Shown here: positions 38,560 to 48,632 of the stretch, one piece after another
Position numbering within the stretch: position 1 is the first letter of the stretch
Layout: each line of letters starts with the position of its first letter
From: Terriglobia bacterium
GTDB taxonomy: Bacteria > Acidobacteriota > Terriglobia > Acidiferrales > UBA7541
Assembly: GCA_020073585.1 (NCBI GenBank)
Contig: JAIQEV010000001.1
Coordinates: 95,311 to 159,310 of the forward strand
Length of the DNA: 64,000 nt
Reading direction: 5' to 3'
The notes under the pieces: model-generated
Seen by the model: only the letters and a program-made list of their open reading frames with translations
Database searches by the model: none
Told to the model about the DNA's origin: nothing
Position numbers and translations under genes: made by a program

Positions 38560-39762
38560 ATGAATTTTCACCCCATCTTTTTGTTGTTCGTCGCAGCGGT
38601 GGCCGCTCTGGCCCTGGCCGGAACGTGTTATGTCCTGCTCCTGGCGCTGGTGGGTTCCTTCTCGCCGTCTCCGAACACGTGCTCTGCGGGGAGGCGGCTG
38701 TCTGGAACACGCTTTCTCGTTTTGATTCCCGCACACAACGAAGAAGAAGGGATCCGTCCGACCCTGGAGAGTTTGCGCGGACAGGATTATCCGGAAAATT
38801 TGCGGCGCGTCATCGTGATTGCCGACAACTGCCAGGATCGCACCGCCGCCGTGGTCCGGCAGGAAGGCTTCGAATGCTGGGAGCGCACGGAGCCGGACGC
38901 TCCGGGTAAGGGCAGGGCGCTGCGCTGGGCCCTCGATCGTTTGCGGGAGGATGCTTTCGATGCAGCGGTGTTTATTGACGCGGACACCCGCTGCTGTCCG
39001 GGCTTTCTTGAGGCGCTGGACGGAGAGATCCAGACAGGAGCTTCTGCCCTGCAGGGACAGTACGAGTTCGAACTCGCCGATTCTTCCTATTTTTCACTCC
39101 TCACCTTCGCCAGCAAGCGCGCCGAAAATAATCTGTTCTGGCGGGCGAGGCAGCGTTTTGGGTGGATGGGTTTCATCCTGGGCAACGGATTTTGCCTGAA
39201 GCGGGAAATCATCGAGATGCTGCCCTGGTCCGCATACTCCATTGTCGAGGACGTGGAATACTCGGTGCAGCTTGCGATGCGCGGCATTCGCGTGCAGTTC
39301 CTGGAATCGGCGCAAGTGGTGTCCCGCACAACCCGCCGGGCAGCCGACGCACTGCCCCAGCGGCTGCGCTGGGCCTCGGGCACCTTTCAAGTGATGGCCA
39401 AGTACATTCCGCAGCTGCTCCGAGCCAGCCTCACGCGGCGGTCGTTGCGTTTGGCGGAGATGGCGCTGGCGCTGGTCCTGACCAGCCGGTTCTTCCTTCT
39501 TTACCTGCTCCTGGTGGCCGCGGGAGGCTCAATTCTTCTGGGCACGGCTGGCGCAGGCCTGCTCCTGCGCATCGCAGTCATCACGGACTTCCTCCTGCTC
39601 TCCGTCTATGCGGGGCTGGTCCTGTCTCAGATTCCCCGTGTGCAAGGCGGCCGTTTGCGGGCCTTCGTCACGCTGCCGTTCTATGTGTGCTGGATGGCAC
39701 TGGTGCACGCCGGTGCCGCGCTGGGAATCCGGCGCAACATCTGGGGCAGAACAACCCGATAA
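38560..39762 (+). CDS. Family 2 glycosyltransferase, membrane-associated
   Basis: 'FLVLIPAHNEEEGIRPTLESLRGQDYP..VIVIADNCQDRTA', 'FIDADTRCCPGFLEAL', 'QRLRWASGTF' QxxRW. Confidence 0.92.
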   Translation: MNFHPIFLLFVAAVAALALAGTCYVLLLALVGSFSPSPNTCSAGRRLSGTRFLVLIPAHNEEEGIRPTLESLRGQDYPENLRRVIVIADNCQDRTAAVVRQEGFECWERTEPDAPGKGRALRWALDRLREDAFDAAVFIDADTRCCPGFLEALDGEIQTGASALQGQYEFELADSSYFSLLTFASKRAENNLFWRARQRFGWMGFILGNGFCLKREIIEMLPWSAYSIVEDVEYSVQLAMRGIRVQFLESAQVVSRTTRRAADALPQRLRWASGTFQVMAKYIPQLLRASLTRRSLRLAEMALALVLTSRFFLLYLLLVAAGGSILLGTAGAGLLLRIAVITDFLLLSVYAGLVLSQIPRVQGGRLRAFVTLPFYVCWMALVHAGAALGIRRNIWGRTTR

Positions 39763-39774
39763 TGGAAATCCTCG

Positions 39775-42700
39775 ATGGCCGCTAACCCAATTCGGATCCT
39801 GCACCTCATCGCCAGCAATTTTGTCGGCGGGCCCGAGAAACAGATTCTGCACCATGCCGTGGATGTTCGCGAGGCGGGCTGCGAAGTGTGGGTGGGTTCG
39901 TTCCGGGACCAGCCGGAAAAGGCGGAGATTCTCGTAAGCGCTCAGGAGCGCGGGCTCCCCACCTACGAATCTCGCTCTTCCGGCCGCTTCGACCCGCGCG
40001 CCGTTCGCGAATTGGCCTCTTTCCTCAAGCGCGAACGCATTCAATTGCTGTGCACGCACGGCTTCAAGGCCAATACCATTGGCGTGCTTGCCAAGAAGCT
40101 GACGGGCGTTCCGCAGATCGCCTTCTGCCGGGGTTGGACGGCGGAAACGCCGCGCGTCCGGGCGTATGAGTTCCTCGAACGCTGTTTGCTTCCTTTTGCG
40201 AACCGCGTTGTGTGCGTCTCGGAGGCGCAAGCAAAGCTTCTGGCTCGAAATCGCCGGTTCCGGCCGCGTCTTGCCGTGGTCCAGAACGCCATGCTGGAAA
40301 CCGCGAGCGCCGCGTCCGTTGCTGATCGCGCGGCGCTGAAAGCGCAACTCGGCTTCTCTCCGCAAACCCGCTTGATCGGCGCCATCGGCCGGCTCAGCGT
40401 TGAAAAGGGACAACGGTATCTCGTCGAGGCGGCGGCGGAACTCGCGCGCGATTTCCACGACCTGAAAATCGTCCTTCTGGGAGAAGGCCGCGAGCGCGCG
40501 GCCCTCGCGGCGCAAATCAAGCAGCTCGGTCTGGACGGGGTCGTGCTCCTGCCGGGCTTTCAGAAGAATATTGCGCTTTGGATGCAGGCTCTCGATGTCC
40601 TGGTGAATTGTTCGCTGACGGAAGGGCTTCCCAACGTGATTCTGGAGGCCCTCGCGGCGGAGACTCCGGTCGTGGCCACGGCTGTTGGGGGCGTGCCGGA
40701 ACTGATTCGCGACCGGGAAACCGGCCTCCTGGTGCCGGCGGCGAATCCCGCCGCGCTGGCCCGCGCCCTGGCCATGGTCTTGCGCGATACCCAGCTCGCT
40801 GACGCCTTGCGCCGGAGTGGCCGCGCATGGGTGCAGACGCGCTTCTCGCCTGCTCGACAGCGGGAATCCCTGCTGGCGATCTACCGGCAATGCCTCGGTC
40901 TTCGGCCTGTCTCCTCGGCGCCGTCGGAGCAGAACGAGATACAGGAGCGCGCAGCGCTCCCTGCGGAGTCACTTCCGTTCATCTCCGTGGTTCTCCCGGT
41001 GCGCAATGAGGAGGCACATCTGGGCGCCGTGCTCGATAGTCTGCTCGCGCAGGAGTATCCGCGGGACCGCTACGAAATCTTGGTCGTGGATGGCAACTCG
41101 ACCGACGGCACCGCGCGTGTCGTGGAAGAGGCCGCAAAGGCCTCGGCCGTGCGTATTCGACTGCTCCCCAACCCGCGCCAAATATCGGGTGCCGGGCGTA
41201 ACGTGGGCGTGCGGAACAGCGTAGGTGAGCTGATTGTCTTCATCGACGGCCACTGCTGGATACCCAGCCGCGAACTCCTGCTGAATACGGCCCGCCTATT
41301 CGAGACCACAGGCGCCGCCTGCCTTTGCCGGCCGCAGCCTCTCACGGCGCCCGGCAGCACCTGGTTCCAGAAAGTCGTGGCTGACGTGCGCGCGACGGCG
41401 ATCGGCCATGGCCTCGACTCGGCTATCTATTCCACGGAGCTCGAGGATTACGTCAATCCGACCAGCTCCGGTGCAAGCTACCGCCGCTCGGTTTTCGACC
41501 ACGTGGGTTTCTACGACGAACGGCTCGACGCCTGCGAGGACGTGGAGCTTAACTACCGGGTGTTCCGTGCCGGCCTGCGCTCGTACACCAGTCCGCGTCT
41601 GACCGTGCAATACGCGCCGCGGAAGACGTTTTCGGGGCTCTGGAAGCAGATGGTTCGCTACGGCAAGGGACGCTATCGCTTCGCCGGAATCCATCCGGAA
41701 GCATTTTCCTTCGCGCAGGCCGTGCCCGCTGCGTTCTTGTTGTGGCTGGCGCTGGGCGGGGCAGGCGCTCTCGTCTCGCGGCCCTTGGCAACGTTCTTTT
41801 TGGCAACCCTGGCTGTCTACGCCGGGATTGTGGCCGCTTCCTCCGTTTGGCTTGGGATTCGGCAGGGCTGGCGCCACATGGTTACGGCGCCCGCCGTCTA
41901 CCTGACGATTCATCTTGGACTCGGGGCCGGTTTTCTGACGGAAGCTGCCCGGTCGATCCGGCAGCGATTTTCTTTCCGGCGTGCGACGCAGGAAGTGTCC
42001 AGCGCTAGCGCAGAGGGGGCTTCGTTTCCACGGGTCCGGATTCTGCGCGAGTCCGGGCAGGACGCGCCATCCGGCAACCACGGAACGCACCGCAGCAAGA
42101 CCACACCGATGAACGCCTTCAGCGTGGACGTGGAGGACTATTTCCATACCGAGGCGATGAGCGGCGTGGTGTCGCGTGAAGCGTGGGAGCAGATGCCTTC
42201 ACGAGTGGAAAACAATACCCATCGCTTGTTCGAATTGCTGGCCAAGCACGATGTGCGCGGCACCTTCTTCTTCCTGGGCTGGGTCGCGGAGCGTTTTCCG
42301 GGTCTTGTGCGCGAGGCGGTACAACTGGGCCATGAAGTGGGTTGCCACAGTTATTGGCATCGCCCGGTCTATCGCCTCTCGCCGGCTGAGTTTCGTGCCG
42401 ATACGCGGCAAGCGCTGAAGGCCATCGAAGATGCGGGAGGCGTTGGTGTGCGCGGATATCGCGCGCCGAGCTTTTCCATGGTGCCGGGCACCGAGTGGGC
42501 GGCCGAGATTCTCGTCGAACTGGGCTTCTACTACGACTCCAGCGTTCACCCGATTCGCCACGATCTGTATAGCAACGCTTCCGCGCCGCGCATTCCGCAC
42601 CGCGTCCATGGCGGCGCGATTCTGGAACTGCCCATCGCCACCATGCGGGTGGCGGGCAATAATCTTCCCGTCGGTGGCGGCGGCTACTTCCGGATTCTTC

Positions 42701-43047
42701 CGTACGCCTATACGCGCTGGGGCTTGTCCCGCTTGAACGGGCGGGAATCTCAGCCCGGTGTCGTGTATCTGCATCCGTGGGAGATCGACCCGGAACAGCC
42801 GCGGCTCGCCGCGGGTTTCAAGTCCCGTTTCCGCCAGTACACCGGCCTGGCCGGTGCCGAGCACAAGCTCGATCGCCTGCTGCAGCGATTTTCCTTCGCG
42901 CCGATTTCCACGGTGTTCCGGCGTGAATTGTGCGAGGCGCTCGCGCCTGGCGGGAACAGCCGCGAGGAAAAAGCGGCGTTGGCGGGGAAGCCGAGTCCGG
43001 AACCTGCCGGGGTTCTAGGCTCCACGGATTCCAGGGGAGACGATTGA
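39775..43047 (+). CDS. Fusion: GT4 glycosyltransferase + GT2 glycosyltransferase + exosortase-system-type polysaccharide deacetylase (1090 aa)
   Basis: GT4 'ALDVLVNCSLTEGLPNVILEALAAETPVVATAVGGVPELI'; GT2 'ISVVLPVRNEEAHLGAVLDSLLAQEYPRDRYEILVVDGNSTDGTA'; deacetylase 'MNAFSVDVEDYFHTEAMSGVVSREAWEQMPSRVENNTHRLFELLAKHDVRGTFFFLGWVAERFPGLVREAVQLGHEVGCHSYWH'; one uninterrupted frame. Confidence 0.9.
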   Translation: MAANPIRILHLIASNFVGGPEKQILHHAVDVREAGCEVWVGSFRDQPEKAEILVSAQERGLPTYESRSSGRFDPRAVRELASFLKRERIQLLCTHGFKANTIGVLAKKLTGVPQIAFCRGWTAETPRVRAYEFLERCLLPFANRVVCVSEAQAKLLARNRRFRPRLAVVQNAMLETASAASVADRAALKAQLGFSPQTRLIGAIGRLSVEKGQRYLVEAAAELARDFHDLKIVLLGEGRERAALAAQIKQLGLDGVVLLPGFQKNIALWMQALDVLVNCSLTEGLPNVILEALAAETPVVATAVGGVPELIRDRETGLLVPAANPAALARALAMVLRDTQLADALRRSGRAWVQTRFSPARQRESLLAIYRQCLGLRPVSSAPSEQNEIQERAALPAESLPFISVVLPVRNEEAHLGAVLDSLLAQEYPRDRYEILVVDGNSTDGTARVVEEAAKASAVRIRLLPNPRQISGAGRNVGVRNSVGELIVFIDGHCWIPSRELLLNTARLFETTGAACLCRPQPLTAPGSTWFQKVVADVRATAIGHGLDSAIYSTELEDYVNPTSSGASYRRSVFDHVGFYDERLDACEDVELNYRVFRAGLRSYTSPRLTVQYAPRKTFSGLWKQMVRYGKGRYRFAGIHPEAFSFAQAVPAAFLLWLALGGAGALVSRPLATFFLATLAVYAGIVAASSVWLGIRQGWRHMVTAPAVYLTIHLGLGAGFLTEAARSIRQRFSFRRATQEVSSASAEGASFPRVRILRESGQDAPSGNHGTHRSKTTPMNAFSVDVEDYFHTEAMSGVVSREAWEQMPSRVENNTHRLFELLAKHDVRGTFFFLGWVAERFPGLVREAVQLGHEVGCHSYWHRPVYRLSPAEFRADTRQALKAIEDAGGVGVRGYRAPSFSMVPGTEWAAEILVELGFYYDSSVHPIRHDLYSNASAPRIPHRVHGGAILELPIATMRVAGNNLPVGGGGYFRILPYAYTRWGLSRLNGRESQPGVVYLHPWEIDPEQPRLAAGFKSRFRQYTGLAGAEHKLDRLLQRFSFAPISTVFRRELCEALAPGGNSREEKAALAGKPSPEPAGVLGSTDSRGDD

Positions 43048-44351
43048 TGTTCATCATCCTCGCATGTGCGATGGTGGTTCTGGCCGGGTGGGCGTTCCTC
43101 AACCCTTTTGTGGGATTGATCACGCTTCTCGGGATCAACATCATCCAGCCCGGTGAGTTGTATCCGAATCTTTTTGGTCCCCTGCACGTCGAGCGCGTCT
43201 TCGTCATTCTTGTCTTCCTCTCGTTTCTCATTCATCACCGCCGGGCCGTTTTTCCGCCGCCGACCAAGGGGTTGCTGTTTTTCTGGGGCACGCTGCTCGC
43301 GACCGTGCCGCTGGCTTTCTGGCGGGGCGGGGCGCTGATGACTTGCGTGCTCTTCGGCCGCATCGTCATCTATTATTTCCTGATCGCAAACCTGGTGAAC
43401 ACACAGCGGCGTTTCCGCGTCGTCCTCCTCTCCCTTTCGGTGTTTGTCGGCTGGCTGGCCGCTTCGAGTGCATTTCTCTATTACCAGGGCCAATTCAAAT
43501 TCACCATGGGCATTGAGCGCGCGGTCGGCTTGACCACCCAGTCCAATGACGCCAACGCCCTGGCGATTACTCTGCTTTCCACTTTGCCGTTGATGCTGCT
43601 TTTGTGGTTCAAAGGCAGCGGGAAGACCCGCTGGATTGCCCTGGGCCTGACCTTCCTCAGCCTCTGGACCCTCATTCTGACCGGTTCTCGCGCCGCCTTT
43701 TTCGGGCTGCTCTTGGTGACCATACTCTTTGCGCTCACGCGCAGGCTCCGAATCGTTTATGCGCTGGCCATTGTGTTCCTCGCCGTGCCTGTCTGGCTGC
43801 TCATCCCCGCACAGTACAAGGCACGTTACGAATCTGTAACCAACTTGAAGCAGGACGATTCCTACGAGGGCCGCGTCCGCGCCTGGGAGGCCGCGTGGGC
43901 AATGTTCAAGGGCAACCCATTGACGGGTGTTGGAGCGGGAATGTTCTCGGAAGCGCGTGGCGCAACGTCCGGGCACTGGCTGAACGTTCACTCGCTGTAC
44001 ATGCAGCTCCTTTCGGAAACGGGCATTATCGGGACGGTCGGGTTCGCCGTCTTTGTGGGCTCCATCTTCCGGCAGAATCAGCGGCTCCGGCGGCAGTTCG
44101 GCCGCCTGGCCGATCGTTCGACGTGGCTCCGCTTCTATCCCGTGGCCTGTAATTTCAGCCTGATCGCTCTCTTGATTACCGGCTATTCTTCGCACAGCTT
44201 GTTTCGCGAAACGTGGTACCTCTTGGCCGGCTTGAGCGCCGCGGCCGGATCGGTGGCTGCTAAAGAGCTGCGGGCCGCGGATCGCCGGCAGGCGGACAAG
44301 GCTGCCGTGGATGCTGGAAGTCCAGCCGAACTCGCGGGTGTTCGGGCATGA
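43047..44351 (+). CDS. O-antigen ligase/polymerase (Wzy_C-like) membrane protein
   Basis: Multi-TM; 'GVGAGMFSEARGATSGHWLNVHSLYMQLLSETGIIGTVGF'; 1-nt overlap with the upstream stop. Confidence 0.85.
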   Translation: MFIILACAMVVLAGWAFLNPFVGLITLLGINIIQPGELYPNLFGPLHVERVFVILVFLSFLIHHRRAVFPPPTKGLLFFWGTLLATVPLAFWRGGALMTCVLFGRIVIYYFLIANLVNTQRRFRVVLLSLSVFVGWLAASSAFLYYQGQFKFTMGIERAVGLTTQSNDANALAITLLSTLPLMLLLWFKGSGKTRWIALGLTFLSLWTLILTGSRAAFFGLLLVTILFALTRRLRIVYALAIVFLAVPVWLLIPAQYKARYESVTNLKQDDSYEGRVRAWEAAWAMFKGNPLTGVGAGMFSEARGATSGHWLNVHSLYMQLLSETGIIGTVGFAVFVGSIFRQNQRLRRQFGRLADRSTWLRFYPVACNFSLIALLITGYSSHSLFRETWYLLAGLSAAAGSVAAKELRAADRRQADKAAVDAGSPAELAGVRA

Positions 44352-45823
44352 ACAACATCCCCATGCCGCCGGGATCGTCCGGAGCAGCCCGGCAAACTCC
44401 GAACGGTTTCTCGGAAGACGCCCGTTCTTTGCGCTCTATGGCCTCGGAACTCCTTCGGCGGGCGGTTTTTCCGGTTTATCAGCGCCGCCAGACACCTTCG
44501 GCGTTCCGCTATCTGCGCGAACTGCGAGGTCTGGAGTTTGCTTTGCCCGAAGCCATCCAGAAGCTGCAGTGGGAGCGCCTCACCCGGCTTTTGCGCCACG
44601 CCACGGTGCAAGTCCCTTATTACCGGGACTGTTTCGGCAGCCGGCGGATCGCGGTGGATGAAATCCGTTCAACGCGGGACTTTGCGCGTATACCGATTCT
44701 CTCCAAGACGGCATTGCAGGAACATTCGGCTGCGCTATTAGCGGAAACGGGCGACACGCGGAGCCGCCAGAAAAACGCCAGCGGCGGTTCCACGGGCAAG
44801 CCCGTCCAGTTTTATCAGGACCGCTTCTATTGGGAATACGCGCGCGCCAGCCAGTGGTTCGTCGAGAGTTGGTGGGGTATCCGTCCGGGAGAGCGCACGG
44901 CTTCCATCTGGGGCTGCGATCGTGACCTGCCCCTGCAGAGCTGGAAAGAGCGGCTGTCGCAGGAGATCTGCCAGGTACGGACATGCAACGCCTTCGCGAT
45001 CACCGAGCAGCGCTTGGAGGATTTCGCCAGGATGCTTATGACCTGGCGCCCGCGGTTCGTGACCGGATATGCTTCGGCACTGGAACTCTTCGCAAGATTT
45101 CTTCTTTCCCGGCCGCACTTGCGGATCCGTCCGTTGGCCGTCAAGTCAACCGCCGAAGTTTTGACGGCGGAGCAGCGCTCCCTTCTCGAGACGGTTTTTG
45201 CATGTCCGGTCTACAACTTCTATGGATCTCGGGAAGTGAACAATCTTGCGGCGGAATGCCCCGCTCACCGCGGGTTGCATGTCAATTCCCTGGGCCGCTA
45301 CATCGAGATCGTGGATGAAGAGGGTGCTCCCGTGCCGCCCGGCGTCCCGGGACGCATTCTGGTCACCGACCTCACCAATTTTGCGATGCCCTTCATTCGC
45401 TACGAGATTGAGGACGTGGGAAGCTGGGCGGGGGAGTCTTGTCCCTGCGGCCGTCCCTTTCCGCTGCTTGCGGAAGTTCTTGGCCGGTCGAGTGATTTCA
45501 TTGCGACTCCCGGCGGGAAGATTATCCACGGCGAATACTTCACACATTTGTTCTACGACTTCCCGCAGGTGAGCCGGTTCCAAGTGAATCAAACCGCCTT
45601 GCGGGAGATTCGCGTGGATATTGTCCTGCAACCGGGGGTTGCCGATTTTCCGCTGGATCTGCTTCGCCGCCGGATCGGCGAAGTGCTTGGCCCCGAAGTG
45701 AATTGCGAGGTCGGAATCGTGGAGGATATCGCGCGTACGGCCAGCGGAAAGCACCGTTTCACCATTTCGTCGGTGAGCATGCCTTGGGGCTCGCAGCGAG
45801 CCAGTCAACTTCCTCGGAAATAA
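44348..45823 (+). CDS. CapK/phenylacetate-CoA ligase-like protein 1
   Basis: 'NASGGSTGKPVQFYQD' adenylation P-loop, 'NFYGSREVNNLAAECPAHRGLHVN', 'ILVTDLTNFAMPFIRYEIEDVG'. Confidence 0.87.
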   Translation: MNNIPMPPGSSGAARQTPNGFSEDARSLRSMASELLRRAVFPVYQRRQTPSAFRYLRELRGLEFALPEAIQKLQWERLTRLLRHATVQVPYYRDCFGSRRIAVDEIRSTRDFARIPILSKTALQEHSAALLAETGDTRSRQKNASGGSTGKPVQFYQDRFYWEYARASQWFVESWWGIRPGERTASIWGCDRDLPLQSWKERLSQEICQVRTCNAFAITEQRLEDFARMLMTWRPRFVTGYASALELFARFLLSRPHLRIRPLAVKSTAEVLTAEQRSLLETVFACPVYNFYGSREVNNLAAECPAHRGLHVNSLGRYIEIVDEEGAPVPPGVPGRILVTDLTNFAMPFIRYEIEDVGSWAGESCPCGRPFPLLAEVLGRSSDFIATPGGKIIHGEYFTHLFYDFPQVSRFQVNQTALREIRVDIVLQPGVADFPLDLLRRRIGEVLGPEVNCEVGIVEDIARTASGKHRFTISSVSMPWGSQRASQLPRK

Positions 45824-45827
45824 CCGG

Positions 45828-47258
45828 ATGAGCCCGATTATGCCAACTCCTGTGAACAAGCCGCGGTTGATCAATTCTTTCTATACCCGTGTTGTCTATC
45901 CTCTTCTGCAATCTTCCTCCTATCGCGGTTTGCCTCGGCTTTTGAAGCAAAACGGCGAGCGCGAGCGCCTGTCGCTAGAGGAAAATCGGCGGCAACAATG
46001 GGACTCATTGCTTCATCTCCTCCAACACGCCTACGATTCGACTCCCTTTTACCGGCGACGTTTTGAGGAAGCGGGCCTCCAGCCTCGGGACATTGCTTCG
46101 CCGGCCGACCTGCGGAAGCTTCCTCCCTTGACGCGCGACGATCTCCGCCTTCACCAGGACGAACTCTGGTCGCGCCGCTACCAACGGAATGATCTCCTCT
46201 CTGCCGCCACGGGCGGCACCACGGACACGCCCATTCCCCTGTTGCGCGCCCCCGAGGCCATTCCCAGGAAAGCGGCTGTCCATTCCCGCTTCAATAGCTG
46301 GGCGGGAATGTGGCCCGGGGACAAAGTGTTCTATCTGTGGGGCGCGCGGGTGGATTATCCCGAGAACCCCAGTTGGCGCTGGCGGCTCTACGACCGCTAC
46401 CTGATGCGGCGAATTTGGGCGCCGACATCGATGTTCAACGAGCAGGTGTTGGAATCGTACCGGCAGACGCTCAATCGCTTCCGTCCGCGAATTCTCTACG
46501 GGTATCCCACGCCGATCGCGCTGTTTTGTGAGTTCCTGCGCGATTCTGGCCGTCCGTTCCATCGTCCCGCCAGCGTGATTTCCACGGCGGAGCCTCTGTT
46601 GCCTCAGCACCGGCAGGTGATCGAACAAACGTTGGGATGTTCCGTGTACGAGCTGTATGGCAGCCGCGAATTCGGAATGATTGCTGCGGAATGCGAGTGC
46701 CACCAGGGTCTGCACCTGAACCCCAGCGCCGCTTACCTTGAACTTCTGCCGGTGGAAGGTGCGGAACTGGACGGCTTGCACGAAGTTCTGGTAACCGATC
46801 TGCTGAATGAGGGTATGCCGCTGATCCGTTACAAGATCAACGATTGCACCCGAGTGGGGCCCGAAGAGTGTCCCTGCGGACGGGGTTATCCGCTGATTCA
46901 GCAGATCACCGGGCGCACCATGGACAACTTTTACCTGCCGAATGGGGATGTGGTTCCCGGCATCTCTCTGCAGAACCGGGTCATTAAAGTTTGCCCGGGA
47001 GTAAAGAAGATCCAGGTCATCCAGGACACCCTGAGTGAATTCCGGGTGCGTTTTGTTCCCGGAGACTCCTTCTCGCCGGACGACCTCAAACCCCTGCAAC
47101 ACAAACTCGATGAATACTTCGGGAATTCCGTCCGGTGGAGGTTCGAAAAGGTGGACGACATCGAGCGGGAACGCTCGGGAAAAACGCGATTCTGCATTTC
47201 TCACGTGCCACGCCCGCTGCCTTCGTCTCGCACCGGACCGAACGCGGAGACGCGATGA
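45828..47258 (+). CDS. CapK/phenylacetate-CoA ligase-like protein 2 (degenerate P-loop)
   Basis: 'SAATGGTTDTPIPLL', 'ELYGSREFGMIAAECECHQGLHLN', 'VLVTDLLNEGMPLIRYKINDCT'; tandem paralogue of 44348-45823. Confidence 0.85.
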   Translation: MSPIMPTPVNKPRLINSFYTRVVYPLLQSSSYRGLPRLLKQNGERERLSLEENRRQQWDSLLHLLQHAYDSTPFYRRRFEEAGLQPRDIASPADLRKLPPLTRDDLRLHQDELWSRRYQRNDLLSAATGGTTDTPIPLLRAPEAIPRKAAVHSRFNSWAGMWPGDKVFYLWGARVDYPENPSWRWRLYDRYLMRRIWAPTSMFNEQVLESYRQTLNRFRPRILYGYPTPIALFCEFLRDSGRPFHRPASVISTAEPLLPQHRQVIEQTLGCSVYELYGSREFGMIAAECECHQGLHLNPSAAYLELLPVEGAELDGLHEVLVTDLLNEGMPLIRYKINDCTRVGPEECPCGRGYPLIQQITGRTMDNFYLPNGDVVPGISLQNRVIKVCPGVKKIQVIQDTLSEFRVRFVPGDSFSPDDLKPLQHKLDEYFGNSVRWRFEKVDDIERERSGKTRFCISHVPRPLPSSRTGPNAETR

Positions 47259-48511
47259 TTGCGCAGCGACCCATGACATTCCCGCGCCCCGGTTTCCAGG
47301 CTGTTTCCTGGCGCCGCGGCCGCCTGCGCTCCTGGGTGCTGCTCCTGAGGGCCATGACGGTAGGTTCTTTTACACTGCCGCTTTGGAGCCGGCTCGGGAA
47401 CCTCCCGGTCCGGGAAAAAACGGAAGAGACACGGAAGGAAGTGGCGGACCGTGCCGGAAGAGCGCCGGATTTTCTTACCTTTGCTTTTCATGCCCTTCCC
47501 GCCGAACTGCAGAGCCGCACGGTCATTCTGCCGTTCCGCAAGGATGTGTGGTGGGAGAAAGTTCTGCGATCCTTTCGGTTGCCGGGTCTCGCGGACCGAA
47601 GCCAGGCTTTGCGGCGGGCTTGGGCCCTGTTTCGCAAGGCGCCCGGCTTTGACGTCGTCATCACCACCGGGACACTGGATGGATTGACCTTCGCTTACTT
47701 GCAGAAATTGCGGGGGAGCCAGCGTCCGGTCCATGTGATGTACGATTGCCTCTGGTATGGCGGTAGCCGGTTGAAGCGCGCCTGGATGCGCTCCTGCCTG
47801 CGCCAGGTCGATCGTTGTGTTGTCTGGGCCTCGGTGGAGCAGGCTCGTTACGCGAGCGCATACGGTGTCGCCCCCGGGAAATTCGTCTTCATTCCGCACC
47901 ACCACTCTTTGTTGCGCTACCACTTCGAGATTGGAGACGCCGGATATGTGTTCACCGGCGGAAACGCGGATCGCGATTACCAATTCTTTTTTGAGGCCGT
48001 GCGGGACCTGTCCGTCTCTTGCCTGCTGGCCACCAACCGCCCGCGGCTTCTGGCGGACCTGCAGGTGCCCGCGAACGTGCGCCTTGTGAGTGCCACGCAC
48101 AGCGAGTTTCGGCAGTTGATGGCGCGGGCGCGGATTGTGGTCATGCCCATGCGCGCGACCCTGCTGCATGCCGGCGCGCAGCAATCCATCTTGAATGCCA
48201 TGTATATGGGCAAGCCGGTGGTCCTGACGGATCCTGAAGGCGGTGCGGATTACATCCAGCAGGGAAAGACCGGGCTGCTGGTTCCTTACGGAGATGTTCC
48301 TGCCTTGCGCGAGGCCATTGCGCGTCTCTGGCAGGAGCCCGGGGAAGCACGCGCCATTGGCGAGCGAGCCCGCGAAGCGGCAGCACCCCTCACCACCGAA
48401 CGGTGTAACACGGAGATCTGGAAACTGGCCATGCGACTTCTCACTCCAGGGGCGGACCCGGAGCTGGGTACGCCAGTAATTCGCAATGGAGATTCACAAA
48501 CGCCGGGCTAA
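47255..48511 (+). CDS. Glycosyltransferase (GT4-like)
   Basis: 'QSILNAMYMGKPVVLTDPEGGADYIQQGKTGLLVPYGDVPALREAI'; ATGA overlap with the upstream gene. Confidence 0.8.
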   Translation: MIAQRPMTFPRPGFQAVSWRRGRLRSWVLLLRAMTVGSFTLPLWSRLGNLPVREKTEETRKEVADRAGRAPDFLTFAFHALPAELQSRTVILPFRKDVWWEKVLRSFRLPGLADRSQALRRAWALFRKAPGFDVVITTGTLDGLTFAYLQKLRGSQRPVHVMYDCLWYGGSRLKRAWMRSCLRQVDRCVVWASVEQARYASAYGVAPGKFVFIPHHHSLLRYHFEIGDAGYVFTGGNADRDYQFFFEAVRDLSVSCLLATNRPRLLADLQVPANVRLVSATHSEFRQLMARARIVVMPMRATLLHAGAQQSILNAMYMGKPVVLTDPEGGADYIQQGKTGLLVPYGDVPALREAIARLWQEPGEARAIGERAREAAAPLTTERCNTEIWKLAMRLLTPGADPELGTPVIRNGDSQTPG

Positions 48512-48632
48512 GTGACATTTCGCCGCGCCAATTTCCAGAAGCATCCCGCACTTTACCTTTTGGGTGCGTGAACGGGTTGAAAAAGGCGAGTCTGTTTCCG
48601 TCTGCGCAAGAATCAGGGGTCCGCAGGAGAAT

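Noticed and set aside
42750-44195. Minus-strand ORF of 481 aa
   Set aside because: Antisense to the deacetylase end and the O-antigen ligase gene, both well supported; the translation is charged and low-complexity.
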